Assembly (NCBI RefSeq): GCF_003469205.1
Contig: NZ_QSIN01000003.1
Span: 62,001-126,000 of the forward strand
Length of the DNA: 64,000 nucleotides
DNA from: Collinsella sp. AM33-4BH
GTDB lineage: Bacteria; Actinomycetota; Coriobacteriia; Coriobacteriales; Coriobacteriaceae
Direction: 5' to 3'
The notes under the pieces were generated by a model. The model was not told the origin of the DNA. It ran no database searches and saw only the letters and a list, made by a program, of their open reading frames with translations. Every line of letters begins with the position of its first letter. The first letter of the stretch is position 1. Positions 1-7,856 of the stretch are shown piece by piece. The position numbers and the translations under genes were made by a program.

Positions 1-345
1 GTCATGCTGCGCGCGGATCTCGATGCAGGCCTCGTCGAAGTCTATCAACTCCTCGCCGCGCTTAAAATGATCGCGGAAGGTACGGCTGCTATGGAACTCG
101 CCGTTCTCGTTGAGCATGCTCGGAATGAGCGCCGGGTCGGCACACGGCTTGCCCAGGCACACGTTGGTGTGCTGACCCACCGCAATGCCGACATCCGCCA
201 CGAGCGACCAGCCACGCTCGGCCTCGGGCATATTGGGCATAAGTCCCGCCGAGCGCACCAGGCCCTCATTGATACTGCGGGCAATCCCCAGGTTAACGGC
301 ATACGAATAACCGATATCGTCGGCACGAATGAGCAATTGCTTCAT
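1..345 (-). CDS. ChbG/YdjC-family carbohydrate deacetylase (N-terminal part)
   Basis: The first 115 codons of a gene that runs off the left edge of the window. The protein opens with a metal-site motif RADDIG (Asp9, Asp10), then an INEGLV...LMPNMP segment and GQHTNVCLGKP with His59. This order of motifs is typical of the ChbG/YdjC family, which removes acetyl groups from amino-sugar disaccharides such as diacetylchitobiose after PTS uptake. The start is the ATG at 345, preceded by a GGGGG ribosome binding site. It lies 77 nt downstream of the PTS permease on the same strand and is probably co-transcribed, so its substrate is probably the sugar imported by that permease. The C-terminal half is outside the window, so the substrate cannot be judged further. 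Confidence 0.8.
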   Translation of the reverse strand, partial: MKQLLIRADDIGYSYAVNLGIARSINEGLVRSAGLMPNMPEAERGWSLVADVGIAVGQHTNVCLGKPCADPALIPSMLNENGEFHSSRTFRDHFKRGEELIDFDEACIEIRAQHD

Positions 346-422
346 ATTGACCCCCATCTACGGAAAGGGACACTTGAAGCGCAGCCAAGTGCCCCAGATA
401 ATTGTCCTACCGAACGGATGCT

Positions 423-1871
423 TTAGGCTTTGGCGGCAGCAGCGTCTTCGTCGAGCTGCTCCTTGGTAAAGCCAAAGAAGTAGGCGATGGCAGCGGCGGC
501 AACAAATGCAGTGCCCGATGCAACGCAGCCCCATACGAGATTAGCAGTTCCGCCTGCAACATAACCTGTAATACCAAGGATATTAGTTGCGCCCAAAACA
601 TACGTGGTCACATTAGTGAGAGCCGCGATCAGGCCGCCGATAGCGCCGCCCGCGACCATGGCACCCAGGCAGCGAGTATACTTAAAGCCGCAGCCATACA
701 GCGCGGGCTCCGTCACGCCACCGACAATGCCGGAGAGCGAGAAACCAAGCATAGCGCCCTTTTCGTCGACCTCCTTAAGGCGCAGGAAGGCACCGAAGGC
801 CATGCCCCACGTGGCGAACTGAGCGATAGCACCCGCGACCATAACGCAGGAGTCAGACCCTGAGGTGAGCACCTGCACAATGCCGAGGGCAATCAGAACC
901 TGGTGCATACCGGTCATAACCAGGAACTCCCAAAGCGCAGCAATGGCGACGAGGGAGAGGATCGTGACGATGCCGCCAGCGTTTCCGAGGCCGAACATAA
1001 AGTTGCCGACCAGGTCGCCCAGAATGGAACCAATCGGAGCTAGGGCGCACAGGGAAACGGGGGTCATCACAGCCATGGTGCACACGGGCACAAACACCGT
1101 GGAGAGCATGTCGGGGATGATCTTCTTCATGAACTTCTCGACGACCATCAGCACCGGCATAGACAGCAGCATGGGGAGCACGGTCGCAGAATAGTTGTTC
1201 AGCTGAGCCGGGAGCGCGCCGTAAACCATCGTGGTCGTAGCACCCGAATCCGCCGCAGCGTTGACCAGCGTCATGAACTCAGGGGCAATGAGCACGCCGC
1301 CGAGCATCATGCCGAGCGGCTGGCTGCAGCCGAGCTGCTTTGCGGCAGCCCAACCCAGATAAACAGGGAGGAAATAATAGCCTGCGTTGTAAATCCAGTT
1401 GTAGAAGAAGTTGTAGATGTCGGAATCAGCAGACCAGATACCGAGCATGCCGTCGCCGCAAAGTACGGCAAGTGTGCGGAACATGGCGGCGCCCATGATA
1501 ATGGGGATCGTCATGCACATTGTCTTGGACAGGTAGTTAAGGGCCTTCTTGCCCGCAGTCTTGACCGTCAGTGGCTCCTTGATGCCGTCATCGAGGTTCT
1601 CGTCAATGGAGCCTTCGCCCTTGACGCCCAGCGCAATGGCGGCGTCATAGACCTTCGGCACGTTCTGGCCAATGATGACCTGATACTGGCCGCCAGACCA
1701 CTGTGCACCCAGCACGCCCTTGATCTTCTTTACTTCATCGTCATTGGGAATGGACTGATCCTTGAGGTTCAGACGCAGGCGGGTCATGCAGTGCGTCGCG
1801 TTCGTCACATTGGAGGCGCCGCCGACGGCAGCAAGCACGTCCTCGGCAATCTTCTTGTTATCGACAGCCAT
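423..1871 (-). CDS. PTS permease, glucose/beta-glucoside family, EIIBC
   Basis: 482 aa. An N-terminal EIIB domain (about residues 1-90) carries the phospho-accepting Cys28 in NATHCMTRLRL, followed by a multi-spanning EIIC domain with the GMHQVL and EPALYG signatures. No EIIA domain is attached, so a EIIA must act in trans. The protein imports and phosphorylates a sugar at the membrane. I chose ATG 1871 because AAGGGA sits just upstream; a TTG further upstream is less likely. The gene lies downstream of a LicT-type regulator and a RAT/terminator leader and upstream of a ChbG-like deacetylase, which points to a beta-glucoside or N-acetylated disaccharide. The exact substrate is an inference. 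Confidence 0.88.
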   Translation of the reverse strand: MAVDNKKIAEDVLAAVGGASNVTNATHCMTRLRLNLKDQSIPNDDEVKKIKGVLGAQWSGGQYQVIIGQNVPKVYDAAIALGVKGEGSIDENLDDGIKEPLTVKTAGKKALNYLSKTMCMTIPIIMGAAMFRTLAVLCGDGMLGIWSADSDIYNFFYNWIYNAGYYFLPVYLGWAAAKQLGCSQPLGMMLGGVLIAPEFMTLVNAAADSGATTTMVYGALPAQLNNYSATVLPMLLSMPVLMVVEKFMKKIIPDMLSTVFVPVCTMAVMTPVSLCALAPIGSILGDLVGNFMFGLGNAGGIVTILSLVAIAALWEFLVMTGMHQVLIALGIVQVLTSGSDSCVMVAGAIAQFATWGMAFGAFLRLKEVDEKGAMLGFSLSGIVGGVTEPALYGCGFKYTRCLGAMVAGGAIGGLIAALTNVTTYVLGATNILGITGYVAGGTANLVWGCVASGTAFVAAAAIAYFFGFTKEQLDEDAAAAKA

Positions 1872-2009
1872 GTCGAATCCCTTCTCTTCCAACTAAAGGC
1901 CGTGGGACTTCACGGCACCAAGACGCACAATTCCGCTCGCGCCTGCGCAGCGCGCGACATCAGTTGGCAAGAGATTGATTTGCATGTGATTCCCGGGTGG
2001 ATCGACATG

Positions 2010-2080
2010 AAAAAGCCCCGCGCACAACCGACAGAGACCCAATTATGGCCTCGGCAGAATCGGTAGTGCCTCTCGGAGCT
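2010..2080 (-). terminator. Conditional terminator of the PTS leader
   Basis: Read on the minus strand, a GC-rich fold (AGCTCC pairing with GGGGCT, plus an inner ACCGA/TCGGT and GAGGCC/GGTCTC stem) ends in CTTTTTC at about 2010. It overlaps the 3' part of the RAT sequence, so forming one structure would exclude the other. The pairing was read by eye; no energy was computed. Confidence 0.55.
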
Positions 2081-2097
2081 GCGCCGTGAGTAACACC
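2062..2097 (-). promoter_or_regulatory. RAT (ribonucleic antiterminator) site
   Basis: On the minus strand the leader reads GGGTGTTACT, a 13-nt gap, then GAGAGGCACTACC. This matches the two conserved halves of the RAT element bound by LicT/BglG proteins (GGATTGTTACT...AGGCAAAACC). It lies between the antiterminator gene and the PTS gene and overlaps the conditional terminator, as expected for sugar-dependent antitermination of the PTS-deacetylase transcript. Confidence 0.7.
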
Positions 2098-2210
2098 CAA
2101 CACACGGCGAGTATATGCGGCAGATGCGTTCGTTGCGGCTCAGATTACCGACGAACGGTAGCAAACGACCCGCGAACGGTCACCATGACGGAAAGGAAAT
2201 ACCAGAGAGC

Positions 2211-3047
2211 CTATTTATCCGAGTGGACAGAAGCCACGCGATTCACATGCATGATCAGATAGACGAGCTCCTCTTGGGCCAATGGCTCGCCAAAGGTCTC
2301 TTGAATCAGATCGTCGACACGGTGAGCGCAACGCGATGCCGCCGGATACTGCTCCACGAGCACGTCGTAAAGACCGGAGTTCTCGGTATCGATCGGCTCT
2401 TTCTTTGCCACGCGGTCGAGCAGATAGCGCACATGAGTGGCAAAGCGGGCAAAGGCGAACGACGAGCGATCGACCGTCACACCCAACTCTTCTTGAATAA
2501 TCGCGACCGTCATATCGAGCAGTCGCTCCTCGTGCTGCTCGGCAAGCACGCGCCGCTCGCTCGGCTTAACCGATGCGTTGACAATCGACATGGCAATGCC
2601 CGCGGCCTCGCTTCGGGGCATGCGCACATGAAAGCTCTTCTGGATACCGCGAACAGCCAGCTCGCCCAAGCGGTATTCGATGGGATGCAGCTGCTCAAGA
2701 TCGCGCTCAAGCGGCAACGACACCACCATGTGTTCGCGGGCACGCTTAATGGCAAACTGAATATGGTCTGCCAATGTAATGGGAAGGTTAGGACTCAATT
2801 CGTACGAAAGCTGTCCGGTCGCGATATCGGCCAGCTGAGCAGAAAACTCCAGCACCTCGGGATCGACCTCATCGATAAACGCCAGGTACTTTGAATCAAT
2901 GCCGTAAAAGGTACGCGTGATGACATCCAGGTCGACCTCATGCGGCATATCGCCAAAGCCGATACCACGACCCAGCGCGATAAGCTGACGCCCCGCGCCG
3001 TCTTCGCAGATGGCAGCGTTATGGTTAATGCGCTGGATAGCCCTCAT
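2211..3047 (-). CDS. BglG/LicT-family transcriptional antiterminator
   Basis: 278 aa. The first 55 residues form a CAT RNA-binding domain (MRAIQRINHNAAIC...LIALGRGIGF), followed by two PTS regulation domains with candidate phosphorylated histidines in the IQFAIKRAREH, EAAGIAMSIVNAS, FARFATHVRYLLDR and LVYLIMHVNR segments. Such proteins bind a RAT hairpin when sugar is present and prevent early termination. ATG 3047 was chosen because the CAT domain begins there; AGGAG lies 10 nt upstream. A RAT site 114-149 nt downstream of its stop supports control of the next operon. The gene continues into that operon on the same strand, so autoregulation is possible. Confidence 0.88.
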   Translation of the reverse strand: MRAIQRINHNAAICEDGAGRQLIALGRGIGFGDMPHEVDLDVITRTFYGIDSKYLAFIDEVDPEVLEFSAQLADIATGQLSYELSPNLPITLADHIQFAIKRAREHMVVSLPLERDLEQLHPIEYRLGELAVRGIQKSFHVRMPRSEAAGIAMSIVNASVKPSERRVLAEQHEERLLDMTVAIIQEELGVTVDRSSFAFARFATHVRYLLDRVAKKEPIDTENSGLYDVLVEQYPAASRCAHRVDDLIQETFGEPLAQEELVYLIMHVNRVASVHSDK

Positions 3048-3068
3048 GGATTCATCGCTCCTACTGAA

Positions 3069-3099
3069 ACGCGCCGCACAGACCATCCGCGCGGCGCGT
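3069..3099 (-). terminator. Hairpin after the phosphoesterase gene
   Basis: Nine-bp GC-rich arms (ACGCGCCGC 3069-3077 and GCGGCGCGT 3091-3099) followed on the minus strand by TTTCAG, just past the phosphoesterase stop and before the antiterminator gene. Confidence 0.55.
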
Positions 3100-3120
3100 T
3101 CATTCTACCTGCACTTACAG

Positions 3121-3666
3121 CTACAGTCCAAAGAAGCCTAGGATTTGGTCACGGCTTACGGGCTTGTACTCGTTGGCATCGAGGCCGACATCATAGCGAA
3201 AGATGGGGCGCTCGCGATCGCGGTTGCGCGCGTTGGTGCGGTCTCCCCTGCTGTGGATATGCCCGTGCAACATGATGGCGCCACGCGCCTTGCCGTTCCA
3301 GCTGAGCATGGGGTAATGGCTCATTACCAGGCGATGGCCCTTAGCGTAACCGGGGGCGACCTCCAGATAATCGCGCACCTCATCCCAAATGTGCGGCGCG
3401 TCTGGATCTTCCCAGTCGCCGTCATGGTTACCGCAGATGAGCGTTACGTTCTGACATTCGATGCGCTCGCGCAGGCGCACCGCCTCCACCATGGGCAATC
3501 GATACGTAAAGTCTCCCAGGACATAAAGGCGGTCGTCCACAGCCACGCACTCGTTGATGGCATCGATGACACGGCGGTTCATCTCCTCGACCGAGTCAAA
3601 CGGTCGATCCATGTCGTGCAGGATATTCGTATCGCCCAGGTGCAGGTCGGCGGTAAACCACATCAT
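3121..3666 (-). CDS. Calcineurin-like metallophosphoesterase
   Basis: 181 aa. Metal-binding motifs occur in the family order: FTADLHLGD near the N-terminus, VLGDF, CGNHDG, SHYPM and a final LHGHIHS. These coordinate two metals in the calcineurin-like fold. The natural substrate is not visible; short relatives of this type are usually annotated only as phosphoesterases. I start it at ATG 3666 because AGGA sits 8 nt upstream; an ATG at 3681 is the alternative. It lies 66 nt downstream of a small charged protein gene and may share its transcript. A TATACT hexamer at 3707-3712 may be its own -10 box. Confidence 0.82.
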   Translation of the reverse strand: MMWFTADLHLGDTNILHDMDRPFDSVEEMNRRVIDAINECVAVDDRLYVLGDFTYRLPMVEAVRLRERIECQNVTLICGNHDGDWEDPDAPHIWDEVRDYLEVAPGYAKGHRLVMSHYPMLSWNGKARGAIMLHGHIHSRGDRTNARNRDRERPIFRYDVGLDANEYKPVSRDQILGFFGL

Positions 3667-3732
3667 CGTCTCTGTCCTCATTTCGCAACGCGTATAAGAC
3701 CTGTCTAGTATACAGACGCAGCGATGCGACAA

Positions 3733-3912
3733 TTACCCAAAGAGCCCACCGAACAGACCTCGGCGGCGCTTGTCCTTTTTATTCGAACCTTTACCCCGGG
3801 CGTTCTTATCCTTTTGCTTTTTGCGGTCCTGCTCCAACTCATCGTCATCGAGCAGCGAATCCCACTCAAACGGATCGTCTACCAGATTGAACAGGTCATC
3901 GTCATCAAACAT
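3733..3912 (-). CDS. Small charged protein of unknown function
   Basis: 59 aa, not recognised. The N-terminal half is strongly acidic (MFDDDDLFNLVDDPFEW, DDDELEQD), the C-terminal half strongly basic (KKQKDKNARGKGSNKKDKRRR), and it ends in a hydrophobic GLFGGLFG tail. The ATG at 3912 has GGAGG five nt upstream; an upstream ATG at 3927 lacks this. No cysteines and no membrane span are visible. It sits immediately before the phosphoesterase on the same strand. The split charge suggests binding to nucleic acid or membrane, but that is a guess. Confidence 0.6.
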   Translation of the reverse strand: MFDDDDLFNLVDDPFEWDSLLDDDELEQDRKKQKDKNARGKGSNKKDKRRRGLFGGLFG

Positions 3913-3990
3913 GACCGCCTCCATCACCGATTAGCGAGTATCCACCACATAGTTGAGAAGTCTACGGGTTCGTGCGGACACAAATTCACC

Positions 3991-4066
3991 CCATCCGTGT
4001 CTTTCAATCGTTTGCCGCAACGCTTGCGCAACGGAACGCTTGCAGATAAGATAGGAACACGGATGG
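3991..4066. repeat. 10-bp inverted repeat in intergenic region
   Basis: CCATCCGTGT at 3991-4000 pairs exactly with ACACGGATGG at 4057-4066, with AACGCTTGC directly repeated inside. It lies in the 264-bp gap between the aldehyde dehydrogenase and the small charged protein. Function unknown; it could be an RNA hairpin or an operator. Confidence 0.4.
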
Positions 4067-4119
4067 CACCCGTGACAGCGGGTCTTGCCAACTCCGATAC
4101 ACGTTTTCATCGTGAGAAA

Positions 4120-4149
4120 TGGCCGTCTTCGCTTACGCGGGGACGGCCA
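4120..4149 (-). terminator. Terminator of the dehydrogenase operon
   Basis: TGGCCGTC (4120-4127) pairs with GACGGCCA (4142-4149) and on the minus strand is followed by TTTC. It lies 27 nt past the aldehyde dehydrogenase stop. Confidence 0.6.
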
Positions 4150-4176
4150 CTTTGTTTATCCCTATGTCATCTGATT

Positions 4177-5556
4177 CTAATGCACAAACATGCGCACGAA
4201 CTTGTGCTTCCAGCTTGCGTAAGGAGCATAGCGGAATGGCACGTCGAGCCAGGTTGCCTTGTTCACGATGCTCTTCTTGTGACTAAACGTATCGAAGCTC
4301 TCGCGGCCATGGTACTGCCCCATACCGCTCGCACCCATGCCGCCGAAGCCCATATGGCTCGTAGCCAAGTGCATGATCGTGTCGTTAACGCAGCCGCCGC
4401 CAAAGGGCACGTAGCGCACAAAGCGCTCCTGAACTGCGCGATCCTGGCTAAAGATATACAGAGCCAGCGGCGTCGGACGATCTGCAATAAACGCCTCGGC
4501 CTCATCCAGGCTCTCAAACGTCAGCACCGGCAAGATGGGACCGAAAATCTCTTCCTGCATCACGGCGTCCTCAGGCGCCACGCCGTCTAGGATCGTCGGC
4601 TCAATCTTGAGCGACGACTCGCGCGCCGTGCCTCCCAGCACAACCTTGTCGGGGTCGATCAGCCCGCGCACGCGCGAAAAATGCTTGGCGTTGACGATAT
4701 GACCGTAATCCTCGTTGTCGAGCGGATGCTCGCCAAACATGCGACGGGTCTCCTCCCTGATGAGGCCCAACAGCTCATCGTGTACGCGCGTATCGACCAG
4801 CAGGTAGTCGGGCGCCACGCAGGTCTGCCCCACGTTGAGCCATTTACCAAAGGCGATGCGCCGTGCCGCGACTTTTAAGTTTGCCGTGGCATCCACAATG
4901 CAGGGGCTCTTTCCGCCCAGCTCAAGCGTCACGGGCGTCAGGTTTTTACTTGCGCGCTCCATGACGAGCTTGCCGACCGGAACGCTACCGGTAAAGAAAA
5001 TCTTGTCCCAGCTCTCGTCGAGCAGCGCCTCATTCTCGGCACGCCCGCCTTCGACGACCGTCACCAGGCGCGGATCAAATGCTTCCTCGCAAATCTGCCT
5101 GAGCACCGCGCTCGATGCCGGAGCATAGGCACTCGGCTTGATGACCACGGTATTGCCCGCGGCAAGGGCGCCGGCAAGCGGCTCGAGCGTTAGCAAAAAC
5201 GGGTAGTTCCAGGGCGCCATAATGAGCGTGACGCCATAGGGCACGGCTTGCGTTTTGCACACACTCACGGCGTTGGCGAGGTCACACGGACGCAGGCGCG
5301 GACGGCTCCATCGAGCCACATGCGCAATCTGATGACGAATCTCGGAAAGCGAGGTGCCGATCTCACACATATAGGCCTCGTCATGCGACTTTCCCAAATC
5401 GGTCTTGAGCGCATGGGCAATATCGGTCTCGTGTGCCCGCACCGCCTCGCGCAGGCGCACGAGGGCGCGACGTCGAGCATCGACATCAAACGTGGCGCGC
5501 GTCTTAAAGTAGGCGCGCTGTTCGCCGACAATGCGCGCGATTTCCTCGGTGTTCAT
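4177..5556 (-). CDS. Aldehyde dehydrogenase (NAD(P)-dependent, class 3-like)
   Basis: 459 aa, the usual length for class 3-type aldehyde dehydrogenases. It contains PWNYP (115-119), the catalytic Glu212 in LELGGKSP and the nucleophile Cys246 in GQTCVAPDY. These enzymes oxidise aldehydes to acids, and the C-terminal hydrophobic tail resembles members acting on long-chain or aromatic aldehydes near the membrane. The ATG at 5556 is preceded by AGGAGG, and the stop codon TAG of the upstream alcohol dehydrogenase is part of that ribosome binding site, so the two are translationally coupled. Together they could interconvert an alcohol, its aldehyde and the acid. Confidence 0.9.
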   Translation of the reverse strand: MNTEEIARIVGEQRAYFKTRATFDVDARRRALVRLREAVRAHETDIAHALKTDLGKSHDEAYMCEIGTSLSEIRHQIAHVARWSRPRLRPCDLANAVSVCKTQAVPYGVTLIMAPWNYPFLLTLEPLAGALAAGNTVVIKPSAYAPASSAVLRQICEEAFDPRLVTVVEGGRAENEALLDESWDKIFFTGSVPVGKLVMERASKNLTPVTLELGGKSPCIVDATANLKVAARRIAFGKWLNVGQTCVAPDYLLVDTRVHDELLGLIREETRRMFGEHPLDNEDYGHIVNAKHFSRVRGLIDPDKVVLGGTARESSLKIEPTILDGVAPEDAVMQEEIFGPILPVLTFESLDEAEAFIADRPTPLALYIFSQDRAVQERFVRYVPFGGGCVNDTIMHLATSHMGFGGMGASGMGQYHGRESFDTFSHKKSIVNKATWLDVPFRYAPYASWKHKFVRMFVH

Positions 5557-5564
5557 GGGCCCTC

Positions 5565-6785
5565 CTAGTTCTCATCCTCAAACATACCACCCGCGACGAC
5601 CTCGTACATACGCTCGAGCTCCAAACGGTCCATCAAAAGTGGAACGGGGTATAGCGGATTGGCCTCGGCATCGGCATGGGCCGCCATTTGCGGAATATCG
5701 GAGCGGCGAATGCCCGTCACATATTTGGGAATGCCCAAGGCGGCATTCATGCGGTCGACCCAATCGATAAAGGCCTCGGCCGCAAGACTGTCCTGCGCGT
5801 TAGCCGGCGCGATACCGGCCATGCGAGCAAGATCGGCAAGCTTGGGGGCGGCGGCGTCACCATAAGCGCGAAGCATGTGCGGCAGGATGATCGCGTTGGC
5901 CAAACCGTGCGGAATTCCGTATCGGCCGCCCAGACTGTGCGCGATGGCATGCACGTATCCGACATAGGAGCGGGTAAATGCAACACCCGCTTTATACGCC
6001 GCCGAAAGCATATTGCGACGAGCGCGCATGTCGTCGCCATGCTCATAAGCCTCGGGCAAATTGTCGTGGATGAGCTGGACCGCCTGACGCGCCATCTTGC
6101 GCGTGTAGGGCGTGGTGCTACGGCCGATAAAGGCCTCGACGGCATGCGTCAGGGCATCCATGCCCGTCTGCCCCGTAATGGAGGCGGGCAGGCCGCGTGT
6201 AAACTCGGGGTCGTGCACCGCAAAGCGCGGGATAAGCACAAAGTCGTTAATGGGGTACTTGTAGTGCGTCTCGTCATCGGTGATAACCGCCGCGAGTGTG
6301 ACTTCGCTTCCCGTACCGGCGGTAGTGGGAACCGCAATAAGCAGCGGCAGGAGACGGTGGACGCGCAACAGGCCACGCATCTTGTTGATGGGCTTATTTG
6401 GCTGTGCGATGCGTGCGCCCACACCCTTGGCGCAGTCCATGGCCGAACCGCCACCAAAGCCGATAATGGCCTGGCAGGCGCTCTCGCGATACAGGGACGC
6501 CGCTTCCTCCACGTTTGAGACCGTGGGATTCGCATGCGTTTCGGCATAGACCGTAACGCCAATCCCCTGAGCCGTAAGCGCACGCTCGAGTGATGCCGTG
6601 AGTCCCAAACGAGCAATACCAGGGTCTGTCACGATAAGGACCTTCTGGATCGAGCGCTTTTGAAGCACTGCGGGCACATCCTCGGCATGCTCCAAAATGC
6701 GCGGCTCGGTATAGGGCAGGATTGGCAATGCAATGCGAAAAACCGTCTGATATGTTCGGCACCAGGCACGACGGGCTAGATGCAT
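5565..6785 (-). CDS. Iron-containing alcohol dehydrogenase
   Basis: 406 aa, with the family's nucleotide-binding GFGGGSAMDCAKG and the metal ligands in GMDALTHAVEAF, HAIAHSLGG and GIPHGLANAI. Group III alcohol dehydrogenases reduce aldehydes or oxidise alcohols with NAD(P). The ATG at 6785 follows AAGGAG. Its TAG stop overlaps the ribosome binding site of the aldehyde dehydrogenase 8 nt downstream, so both form one operon. Upstream, towards the divergent rubrerythrin gene, lie two copies of a 16-bp dyad that may be the operator. The substrate is not evident. Confidence 0.9.
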   Translation of the reverse strand: MHLARRAWCRTYQTVFRIALPILPYTEPRILEHAEDVPAVLQKRSIQKVLIVTDPGIARLGLTASLERALTAQGIGVTVYAETHANPTVSNVEEAASLYRESACQAIIGFGGGSAMDCAKGVGARIAQPNKPINKMRGLLRVHRLLPLLIAVPTTAGTGSEVTLAAVITDDETHYKYPINDFVLIPRFAVHDPEFTRGLPASITGQTGMDALTHAVEAFIGRSTTPYTRKMARQAVQLIHDNLPEAYEHGDDMRARRNMLSAAYKAGVAFTRSYVGYVHAIAHSLGGRYGIPHGLANAIILPHMLRAYGDAAAPKLADLARMAGIAPANAQDSLAAEAFIDWVDRMNAALGIPKYVTGIRRSDIPQMAAHADAEANPLYPVPLLMDRLELERMYEVVAGGMFEDEN

Positions 6786-6803
6786 AAAGGAAACTCCTTC
6801 ATT

Positions 6804-6819
6804 TGTTGATAGGTCAACA
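6804..6819. promoter_or_regulatory. Candidate operator dyad 1
   Basis: TGTTGATAGGTCAACA, a perfect 6-bp dyad around a 4-nt centre, 19 nt upstream of the alcohol dehydrogenase start. A related 16-mer lies 64 bp away. Confidence 0.45.
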
Positions 6820-6867
6820 TTTGCTCGCCCGATTGTACTCAGCGGCGTCCGTATATGACTTGCAAAC

Positions 6868-6883
6868 CGTTAATCAATCAACA
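6868..6883. promoter_or_regulatory. Candidate operator dyad 2
   Basis: CGTTAATCAATCAACA matches dyad 1 at 11 of 16 positions and keeps the TCAACA half. The pair lies in the divergent region between the alcohol dehydrogenase and rubrerythrin genes, suggesting one regulator for both. Confidence 0.38.
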
Positions 6884-7041
6884 TCTTCACATCTCAAAAT
6901 TATTTTATTAAAAATCATTCCTAATAGGCTTCACATTTGGTTGCATTTATGGATAATAGAACTCGTCAAGACGCACGTCCGGAGAGGGCCCTTACGGGAC
7001 CGGACGAGCGCACAATCGCCATCGATCGAAAGGATCGAATC

Positions 7042-7602
7042 ATGAAGTTTGTTTGCCCCGTTTGCGGTTATGTGGAAGAGTTCGACGGCGACCAGCTGCC
7101 CGAGGACTTCAAGTGCCCCCAGTGCGGCGTTCCCGGTTCTCGTTTCCTGAAGCAGGAAGAGGGTCAGCTCGAGTGGGCTGCCGAGCACGTCGTGGGCGTC
7201 GCCAAGATGGAGGGTGTCTCCGAGGACATCGTTGCTGACCTGCGCGCCAACTTTGAGGGCGAGTGCTCTGAGGTCGGTATGTACCTGGCCATGGCTCGCG
7301 TCGCTCATCGCGAGGGCTATCCCGAGATCGGCCTGTACTGGGAGAAGGCTGCCCACGAGGAGGCCGAGCACGCCGCCAAGTTCGCCGAGCTCCTGGGCGA
7401 GGTCGTGACCGACTCCACCAAGAAGAACCTCGAGATGCGCGTTGAGGCCGAGAACGGCGCCACCGCCGGCAAGACCGATCTCGCCAAGCGCGCCAAGGCC
7501 GCTGGTCTCGATGCCATCCACGACACCGTGCACGAGATGGCTCGCGACGAGGCTCGCCACGGCAAGGCTTTCGCCGGCCTGCTAAAGCGCTACTTCGGCT
7601 AA
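7042..7602 (+). CDS. Reverse rubrerythrin (rubredoxin-diiron peroxidase)
   Basis: 186 aa. The rubredoxin domain is N-terminal with Cys5, Cys8, Cys25 and Cys28 ([17 protein letters not shown]). A ferritin-like diiron domain follows, with Glu/His ligands in [22 protein letters not shown] and [11 protein letters not shown]. This order is the reverse of classical rubrerythrin and matches the peroxide-detoxifying proteins of anaerobes. The start at 7042 is set by the rubredoxin motif and an AAAGGAT box; the frame is open further upstream without support. It is divergent from the alcohol dehydrogenase operon and is followed by a strong terminator. Codon use is very regular, suggesting high expression. 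Confidence 0.92.
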   Translation: MKFVCPVCGYVEEFDGDQLPEDFKCPQCGVPGSRFLKQEEGQLEWAAEHVVGVAKMEGVSEDIVADLRANFEGECSEVGMYLAMARVAHREGYPEIGLYWEKAAHEEAEHAAKFAELLGEVVTDSTKKNLEMRVEAENGATAGKTDLAKRAKAAGLDAIHDTVHEMARDEARHGKAFAGLLKRYFG

Positions 7603-7635
7603 GCCAAACGCCTGAGAGACATTCTCTAGCTTTAT

Positions 7636-7666
7636 AAGGCCCGGACCGCATGGTTCGGGCCTTTTT
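7636..7666 (+). terminator. Terminator of the rubrerythrin gene
   Basis: GGCCCGGACC and GGTTCGGGCC form a 10-bp stem with a GCAT loop followed by TTTTT. Confidence 0.88.
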
Positions 7667-7733
7667 CGTGTCTTGCAAACCAGTTAACGTCCCAAAAATA
7701 GGACCACCTTTGACATCGGCTTCGCGTCAAAAA

Positions 7734-7856
7734 CTAAGCGAGTAGCCTTTTGGGAACTTGTCGAGCAGACCACCCGTATTGCTTTATAAAACCGCAGGTA
7801 GATAGCTTGCCGCAAAACAATCTGGTCGCCATCACGCTAAAAGTCTACTCACTTAG
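7734..7856. repeat. 123-bp terminal-inverted-repeat element, copy 1
   Basis: Ends are near-perfect inverted repeats: CTAAGCGAGTAGCCTTTT at 7734-7751 and AAAAGTCTACTCACTTAG at 7839-7856. A second copy of the same length lies at 9154-9276 in the same orientation and is roughly 70% identical by eye. The right end covers the last three codons and the stop of the nuclease-like gene. Confidence 0.75.

Noticed and set aside
6804-6883. Rex operator between adh and rubrerythrin
   Set aside because: The dyads do not fit TTGTGA-N6-TCACAA.
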